Shown: positions 15,908 to 20,987 of the stretch, piece after piece
Position numbering within the stretch: position 1 is the stretch's first letter
Layout: every line of letters begins with the position of its first letter
Virus record (IMG/VR): IMGVR_UViG_3300020457_000125
Coordinates: 1-20,987 of that record
From: a virus
Length of the DNA: 20,987 bases
Strand: one strand, 5' to 3'
Position numbers and translations under genes: made by a program
Notes under the pieces: model-generated
What the model saw: the letters and a program-made list of their open reading frames with translations, nothing else
Database searches by the model: none
What the model was told of the DNA's origin: nothing

Positions 15908-17820
15908 TAACTAATCTCCACATAAGTTGTACCTGGTTGAAGTGTTATTCCGTATAAGTGATATTCCTCATCTGTTAATCCTGCTGGAGGAGAAGATGGT
16001 ATTAAATTAATTGTACCACCATCTGTTTGAGAAACGTCTGATAATAATCCGGCACTTGCACCAGTTTTAAATGTTGTTGGTTGAGAGGCAGCCTGCCTTA
16101 CAACGAACCAAAAGGCACGAGGATTAGAATCAGTATTGTTGATTGCTTGGACTGGGAAATCTTTCGTGTTGGAACCCAATTGGTTCGTAGAAGTCTTGAA
16201 ACCTGTTGCTTGACTGTCGTCAATAATGTCCGACAAAGTAGGAGGATTTCCTGTACTTGTCGTCCACAACCAGAAAGACGGATACGTGAATGAGGCACTT
16301 ACGTTGCTTGTTGTTGACGAGTGAGTCGCCGTGTATGAGGTGCCGGTTACATCAACCGGTCTTGTGAACGTACAAGTATTTGAAACTGTACGAGTATCGC
16401 CTGTATTGTCTTTATGTATAGGTGATGTAAAAGTAAATGTACCACTTACATACCCGCTTCCTGATGTTGTACTCAAAGTACCTCCACTTGCTGTTATAGC
16501 ATGAGAGGTGTTTGAATTTGTTTGTATGCCACTTACGTTAGTTGAGTACGAAGTACTAGAGTAAGTTTTTAGGAATGTTTTTCCGCTGACATTTGATTTA
16601 GATAAACTCATTGACGCTGTTGACCAGTTTACACTGAAAGATGTATCTGAAGCTGTGTATTCTGATTCAGAGCCATCATTGTGATTAAATTTAACTGTTG
16701 CGCCTGCTGAGCCACCACTACGAGTAGTTGATGTTGATCTAATATATGAATTTGAATTGTCTACAGTGAAAGCTTGAGTCCAATCTACACCACCTGCTGG
16801 TGTTTGTGATTTACTTCCTGCTGTATAATTAGACAAAGTACCGTTAACACTTCCACTTGTTTGAGTGATAGAGTAAACTGAACTTATGAAATCATTTGTG
16901 ACATCACTAGGGTTATCTACTGATACAGAGAAACCTGTTGCTGGTTGATCCCAACTTAATGATGAACTTGGAGTTGATGTTGCTGTAAATGAAGGAGTAA
17001 ATGTAGCGAGAGTTAATCTTAATAAGTCACTATGAAACTCTGCTGTTCTAATTGTAGAAGTTGTACCACCTTCCAAAAATCCTGTAAGTGTTCTATAATC
17101 TCCTGAAGTTGTGAATACTAAAGGTGAATCTGAACCTGTTCCTGCTGAACCTGTAAAACCAACGAGACCTTGTGAACCAGTAAATCCTGCTCCTGCTGAA
17201 CCGGAATAACCTACGCCAGCTGAACCTGTAAAACCAACGGTGCCTGTATCTCCTTTAGAGCCGGTAAAACCAGTTGCACCATCTGAACCATCTGATCCAT
17301 CGGCACCTGCGTCTCCTTTAGAGCCCGAATAACCTATTACACCTTGATCACCTTTTGAGCCGCTAAATCCTACGGCGCCTGTGTCTCCTTTAGAACCACT
17401 AAAACCTATATCGCCTTTAGAACCAGAATACCCAACTGAGCCGGCAAATCCTACGGCGCCTGCGTCTCCTTTAGAACCTGTATAACCTGCTCCGGCAGAA
17501 CCAGTATAACCAACTGAGCCTGTAAAGCCGCCAGACGGTCCTTGTTCTCCACGTGAACCTGTAAATCCTACTGTTCCCGATGAACCTGTATAACCAAGTG
17601 AACCAGTATACCCTAAAGCACCTGCTGAACCAGTGTAACCACCGGCAGGTCCTTGAGCACCTACTGATCCTGTAAAACCTTGTGAACCGGCATAACCTCC
17701 AGGTGAACCGTCAGCACCCTTGTCCCCTTTGGAACCAGTGTAACCTTGTGGTCCTGATGAACCTGTATAACCGATACGCCCTAATCCTACACGGACACCG
17801 GCGTTCTTAATAACTGGCAT
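15907..17820 (-). CDS. Large collagen-like fibre protein (637 aa)
   Basis: A 16-residue lead (PVIKNAGVRVGLGRI) runs straight into a Gly-X-Y tract at about residues 17-229, the longest here. Triplets include GYT, GFT, GSK, GDx and a few GPQ, GSP, GPA and GPS, so this protein holds most of the prolines found in the three tracts. Several one- or two-residue slips (for example GSPGGYA) break the helix register. Residues about 235-637 are Ser/Thr-rich, strand-rich and end in LTDEEYHLYGITLQPGTTYV. No known enzyme motif is visible. It is the first gene after the palindromic promoter at 17889-17900, with AGGGAG about 13 bases from the ATG, a rather wide spacing. A trimeric fibre or whisker role is inferred. 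Confidence 0.82.
   Translation of the reverse strand: MPVIKNAGVRVGLGRIGYTGSSGPQGYTGSKGDKGADGSPGGYAGSQGFTGSVGAQGPAGGYTGSAGALGYTGSLGYTGSSGTVGFTGSRGEQGPSGGFTGSVGYTGSAGAGYTGSKGDAGAVGFAGSVGYSGSKGDIGFSGSKGDTGAVGFSGSKGDQGVIGYSGSKGDAGADGSDGSDGATGFTGSKGDTGTVGFTGSAGVGYSGSAGAGFTGSQGLVGFTGSAGTGSDSPLVFTTSGDYRTLTGFLEGGTTSTIRTAEFHSDLLRLTLATFTPSFTATSTPSSSLSWDQPATGFSVSVDNPSDVTNDFISSVYSITQTSGSVNGTLSNYTAGSKSQTPAGGVDWTQAFTVDNSNSYIRSTSTTRSGGSAGATVKFNHNDGSESEYTASDTSFSVNWSTASMSLSKSNVSGKTFLKTYSSTSYSTNVSGIQTNSNTSHAITASGGTLSTTSGSGYVSGTFTFTSPIHKDNTGDTRTVSNTCTFTRPVDVTGTSYTATHSSTTSNVSASFTYPSFWLWTTSTGNPPTLSDIIDDSQATGFKTSTNQLGSNTKDFPVQAINNTDSNPRAFWFVVRQAASQPTTFKTGASAGLLSDVSQTDGGTINLIPSSPPAGLTDEEYHLYGITLQPGTTYVEIS
17134..17772 (-). 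repeat. Collagen-like Gly-X-Y coding tract of the 637-residue fibre
   Basis: It codes residues 17-229 with a nine-residue tendency (GFS-GSK-GDx) and several frame slips of the triplet register. Codons vary between copies. Single-Gly insertions recur before aromatic residues (GGYA, GGYT, GGFT). Confidence 0.85.
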
Positions 17821-17845
17821 ATTGCGATACGATCTCCCTCATTAG

Positions 17846-17867
17846 AAAAGTCCAAGCATTGACTTTT
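17846..17867 (-). other. Hairpin in the leader of the 637-residue fibre
   Basis: AAAAGTC (17846-17852) pairs with GACTTTT (17861-17867) around an 8-base loop. It lies between the palindromic promoter and the ribosome site of the fibre gene, so it would be in that mRNA leader. On the plus strand it is followed by a T-run, but no plus-strand gene ends here, so a terminator role would only matter for antisense transcripts. Confidence 0.45.
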
Positions 17868-17888
17868 TTTAACTATTCTGTTATAGTA

Positions 17889-17900
17889 TATTTATAAATA
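17889..17900. promoter_or_regulatory. Palindromic bidirectional late promoter
   Basis: TATTTATAAATA is a perfect 12-base palindrome containing the full late core TATAAATA on each strand: plus at 17893-17900 and minus at 17889-17896. It lies between divergent genes, 30 bases before the plus-strand ATG at 17931 and 69 bases before the minus-strand ATG at 17820. Both gene sets would be expressed late, but the overlapping sites could not be used in both directions at the same instant. Confidence 0.75.
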
Positions 17901-17930
17901 AACTGTAGTGAATTGATACAGAAAAAATAA

Positions 17931-20048
17931 ATGATTTCTATCGCATTTTTAGATATAATAGGTCTACCCTATGACGGTAATACTTTAAGTAAAAGAGGCT
18001 TAGGTGGCTCTGAATCTGCGACTATTTTAATGGCCAAAGAACTTTCTAATCTAGGCTTTAAAGTCACTGTATTTAACAATTGTGGTGTTGACGCCAAACT
18101 TGCAAAAGAAGGCAATTATAATGATGTTACCTATCTAGATAATTCTATACTAGATTATAAAAATGACTTTGCATTTGACATTGTAATATCTTTAAGAACA
18201 ATCGTACCTTTTTTAGCGCCTAATCAATATACACACTTTAAAGAATATCAACCTCAAAGATATAAACATATTAAAGCAAACGCAAAACATAAAATTGTCT
18301 GGATGCATGATACATTTGCAAACGGCGATCTTATGTTAGAAGACTTATTAGTACAAGGTCATATAGATGAAGTATTTACTTTGTCTGATTTTCACTCAAC
18401 GTATGTTATGAATTGTGATCATGGTAAACGTAGAAACTTTGAAGTATTAAAACATAGATTTTTTCAAACAAGAAATGGTGTTGTAGAATATAAAGTTAAT
18501 GGTGGCGATGGTGTAGATATAAGAAAAAAAGATCCACACCTATATGTCTTCAATGCAGCTTTCACAAAAGGCATGAAACCTTTAGTAGAGGATATATGGC
18601 CTAAAATAAAAGCAAAAATACCCGAAGCTAAATTAATTTGTATTGGTGGTTTCTATACATTTAAAGATGGACAGATGGACGCTCAAGGTCAAGATTGGTT
18701 GAAGATGTCACAAGACCCTAAAAATAAAGAACTAGGTATAGAATTTACAGGTGTTATTAAACAATCTGAAATAGCAGAGATATTGGCCAGAGCAACTTAT
18801 AAATTATTTCCAGGTGCTTTTCCAGAAACGTTTGGTATATCTTCTTTAGAGTCATTATTATATAATACACCTATCATTGGTACACGTTTTGGCGCTTTAG
18901 AAGAAACAGCAGTTAGTGAAGCTTGTTATATGATAGACTATGCAATAGAACCAAACTCTTTATTTCCATTTATACCTAAAGAAAGACAAGTAGAAAAATT
19001 TGTACAAGCCACAATAATGGCACATCACAATAGATATTTACATCAACAAAAACAATATGCTTGTAATCAAATTAAAGGTATAGTTGGTTGGGATAGTGTA
19101 GCACTACAATGGAAACAACACTTATATAGAATGTTAGGACAATATTTACCGGTAGATGAATATAGAAAAGTAAGTTATATTAATTCTAGAGTTAGAGAAG
19201 TATTTGGTAGAAGATTTACAAATCTAGAAGAAAATTATATACCTAGAAAAAAAGAACAAAGAATAGTTATTATAACACCAACTTATAATGCTGAAAAATA
19301 TATTGCAAATTGTATTAGGTCAGTTTTACAACAAGATTATGAAAACTACCAAATGATAGTAATTGATGATTGTTCTACAGACGAAACTTATCATATTGCA
19401 AAAGCTTTTGATGATGATAAAAAAATTAAAGTACTTCGTAATGGAGTAAATCAAGGTGCCGTAAGAAATCAAATAGAGACTATTAGAAAGTTTTGTGAAC
19501 CAGAGGATATTGTTATGTTTTTAGATGGCGATGATTCATTTATTAATGATAATCAAATTTTACAAAAATATAATAATCTTTATGATGGCACAACAGAATT
19601 TAGTTATGGATCTTGTTATTCAATGGTAGACAATATACCTTTAATAGCACAAGAGTATCCATTTTACGTAAAAGATAGAAAAGAATATAGAATGTACAAA
19701 TTTAATTGGAACATGCCATACACACATTTAAGAACTTTTAAAGCAAAACTTTTAGATGGTTGCGAAGACTGGAATTTCCAAGATGAAAATGGAGAATGGT
19801 ACAAAGCAGGAGGTGACGGCTCTATATTCTACACATTAATAGAACAAGCCGATCCTGCAAAAGTAAAAGTGGTGTCTGATATCGTATATAATTATAATGA
19901 TATAAATCCTATCAATGATTATAAAATTAACAGCGCTGAACAAACAAAAAACGCCGAGCGTATTCTTTCTTTTAATAGACAGAAACAGGCCTCATTAAAT
20001 AATAGGAAACAATATGAAAAAAGTATTAATAGCAATACCAACAAATAA
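17931..20048 (+). CDS. Fused GT4-type and GT2-type glycosyltransferase
   Basis: This 705-residue protein joins two sugar-transfer domains. Residues 1 to about 400 resemble a GT-B fold family 4 enzyme: a GGSES turn (25-29) with the following helix at the N-terminal side, and FPGAFPETFGISSLESL with the E299-x7-E307 motif in the nucleotide-sugar site. Residues about 444-690 are a GT-A fold family 2 domain: IVIITPTYNAEKYI, the nucleotide-binding VIDDCSTDE (D479, D480) and the metal-binding DGDD (532-535). It acts in the cytoplasm, as no membrane segment or signal peptide is seen. Substrates cannot be read; fibre, host glycan or DNA-base modification are all possible. The ATG lacks a strong ribosome site. 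The late palindromic promoter lies 30 bases upstream. The gene is visibly more AT-rich than the fibre genes. Confidence 0.88.
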   Translation: MISIAFLDIIGLPYDGNTLSKRGLGGSESATILMAKELSNLGFKVTVFNNCGVDAKLAKEGNYNDVTYLDNSILDYKNDFAFDIVISLRTIVPFLAPNQYTHFKEYQPQRYKHIKANAKHKIVWMHDTFANGDLMLEDLLVQGHIDEVFTLSDFHSTYVMNCDHGKRRNFEVLKHRFFQTRNGVVEYKVNGGDGVDIRKKDPHLYVFNAAFTKGMKPLVEDIWPKIKAKIPEAKLICIGGFYTFKDGQMDAQGQDWLKMSQDPKNKELGIEFTGVIKQSEIAEILARATYKLFPGAFPETFGISSLESLLYNTPIIGTRFGALEETAVSEACYMIDYAIEPNSLFPFIPKERQVEKFVQATIMAHHNRYLHQQKQYACNQIKGIVGWDSVALQWKQHLYRMLGQYLPVDEYRKVSYINSRVREVFGRRFTNLEENYIPRKKEQRIVIITPTYNAEKYIANCIRSVLQQDYENYQMIVIDDCSTDETYHIAKAFDDDKKIKVLRNGVNQGAVRNQIETIRKFCEPEDIVMFLDGDDSFINDNQILQKYNNLYDGTTEFSYGSCYSMVDNIPLIAQEYPFYVKDRKEYRMYKFNWNMPYTHLRTFKAKLLDGCEDWNFQDENGEWYKAGGDGSIFYTLIEQADPAKVKVVSDIVYNYNDINPINDYKINSAEQTKNAERILSFNRQKQASLNNRKQYEKSINSNTNK

Positions 20049-20987
20049 GTATATTGAACCAGATACATATAAAGCAATATACGATTTAACAGTACCAGAA
20101 GGATTTAAAGTAGAGTTTCAATTCTTTTATGGATATCAAATAGACCAAGTAAGAAATTTAATAGCACATTGGGCAGAACATTACGACTATCTATTTTCTG
20201 TAGATAGTGATATAGCATTTCCAAAAGATACATTAGAAAGAATGCTTAAGCATGATGTAGATATGGTATCAGGTCTTTATATACAAAGAATACCAGGAAC
20301 TCACTCATTAGAAATATACGAGGCAGGAGACCACGGCGGCTCTAGACGTATACCATGGGATAAATGTAAAAACAATCCTTTCTTTGAAATAGTTGCTTGT
20401 GGTATGGGTTGTTGTTTAATTAAAAGTAAAGTATTGAGAGAAGTTGGTTATCCTTATTTTACTTATCACTCTGCATTAGATCATAACAATACTGTTTCCG
20501 AAGATGTTGATTTCTGTAGAAAAGCAAGACAAAAAGGATTTAAAATATTTGCTGATACCACAATACGTTGTAAACATAGTGGTAACAGTACGTTTGAAGT
20601 AGGACAAATTATGGACAATAGAAATATAGATACACCAGTTATACCAGTTGTAAATGATTTAGGTCATAACACAGCAATATATAAAACGGAAGTTGAAGGC
20701 AAAGGTGCCAAAGATACTAGATTTATTGATAAGACTGCAAAAGATGTTAAGAGAACATATCCAGGTATTGATCCTGAAACTGGAAAATATGCATTAGAAG
20801 TAAACGAAGGAGAAAAGTTTACCGGCGATAGTGTTGAGTATGATATTTTGGCAGAGGCAGTACAGATGTTAAAAAAACCTATTGGTTGTAGTGTAGAACT
20901 TGGAGTTAGACTAGGATTAGGAAGTAAAACTATTATAGACGCATATAGAAATTATCATCCACAAACAAGATTAGTACATTTAGGTAT
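20014..20987 (+). CDS. GT-A glycosyltransferase with methyltransferase-like C-terminus, partial
   Basis: I translated 324 residues from the ATG at 20014 to the window edge; the 3' end is missing. Residues 1 to about 195 look like a GT-A fold glycosyltransferase: MKKVLIAIPT at the start, SVDSDIAFP with a DxD metal motif (D64-D66), VSGLYIQR, and SEDVDFCRKARQKGFKIFAD with acids E163/D164, then KHSG. Residues about 274-324 begin a possible SAM-dependent methyltransferase (YDILAEAVQMLKKPIGCSVE, then LGVRLGLGSKTII, like motif I of class I enzymes). The start overlaps the preceding gene by 35 bases in another frame, and TAGGAA lies 6 bases upstream of the ATG, which supports this start and coupled translation. 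A transferase adding and methylating a sugar is a reasonable guess; the second domain is cut short. Confidence 0.8.
   Translation, partial: MKKVLIAIPTNKYIEPDTYKAIYDLTVPEGFKVEFQFFYGYQIDQVRNLIAHWAEHYDYLFSVDSDIAFPKDTLERMLKHDVDMVSGLYIQRIPGTHSLEIYEAGDHGGSRRIPWDKCKNNPFFEIVACGMGCCLIKSKVLREVGYPYFTYHSALDHNNTVSEDVDFCRKARQKGFKIFADTTIRCKHSGNSTFEVGQIMDNRNIDTPVIPVVNDLGHNTAIYKTEVEGKGAKDTRFIDKTAKDVKRTYPGIDPETGKYALEVNEGEKFTGDSVEYDILAEAVQMLKKPIGCSVELGVRLGLGSKTIIDAYRNYHPQTRLVHLG

Noticed and set aside
18791-18820. TATAAATT inside the glycosyltransferase gene as an internal late promoter
   Set aside because: It has one mismatch, is in an AT-rich coding region and is far from the next start at 20014.
1-20987. 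tRNA genes, insertion sequences, integrase or attachment sites
   Set aside because: I saw no cloverleaf-like segment, transposase, terminal inverted repeats or integrase motifs in reading both strands; all long frames are accounted for by structural or glycosyltransferase genes.

Overview
The window is part of the virion-structure region of a T4-like contractile-tailed phage. On the minus strand, read from high to low coordinates, it carries the T4-type series neck gp13, neck gp14, gp15, small terminase gp16, large terminase gp17, tail sheath gp18, tail tube gp19 and the 5' part of portal gp20. The proteins resemble marine T4-like phages (cyanophage/pelagiphage type) more than T4 itself. DNA is AT-rich, and promoter-like TATAAATA octamers, the T4 late-promoter core, sit in the intergenic gaps. 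The host cannot be read from the sequence; an AT-rich marine bacterium is an inference.

Layout by region: 1-994 portal gp20 (runs off the left edge); 1022-1063 late-promoter-like site plus hairpin; 1076-3543 gp19 and gp18; 3639-3646 late promoter; 3663-8526 gp17, gp16, gp15, a 58-codon ORF, gp14 and gp13 in a tight head-to-tail run; 8542-12097 three surface or fibre-like proteins (a three-repeat protein, a LamG+SPRY-like protein, and an Ig/cadherin-like protein); 12132-12148 tandem late promoters; 12179-12208 strong terminator; 12237-14093 a structural protein and a collagen-like protein; 14214-14221 late promoter; 14261-17820 two large collagen-like fibre proteins; 17889-17900 a palindromic late promoter; 17931 to the right edge, on the plus strand, a GT4-GT2 fused glycosyltransferase and an overlapping glycosyltransferase/methyltransferase that runs off the edge. 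No stretch longer than 300 bases lacks a gene; the longest gap is the 167 bases at 14094-14260.

Transcription can be read as modules: promoter 17889 to the two big fibres; promoter 14214 to the collagen-like protein and its neighbour, ending at the 12179 terminator; tandem promoters 12132/12141 to the surface proteins and then gp13-gp17; promoter 3639 to gp18-gp19, ending at the 1040 hairpin; and promoter-like 1022 to gp20. The fibre cluster lies just upstream of gp13, the place where T4 keeps gp12 and wac, so it probably encodes accessory fibres or whiskers.

The most interesting element is the right end. A perfect 12-bp palindrome contains TATAAATA on both strands and lies between Thr/Ser-rich collagen-like fibres and two sugar-transfer genes. 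The fibre triplets are mostly Gly-Phe/Tyr-Thr and Gly-Ser-Lys, with almost no proline and Thr in the Y position. This suggests, as inference only, a late-expressed module in which phage enzymes glycosylate the phage's own collagen-like fibres.
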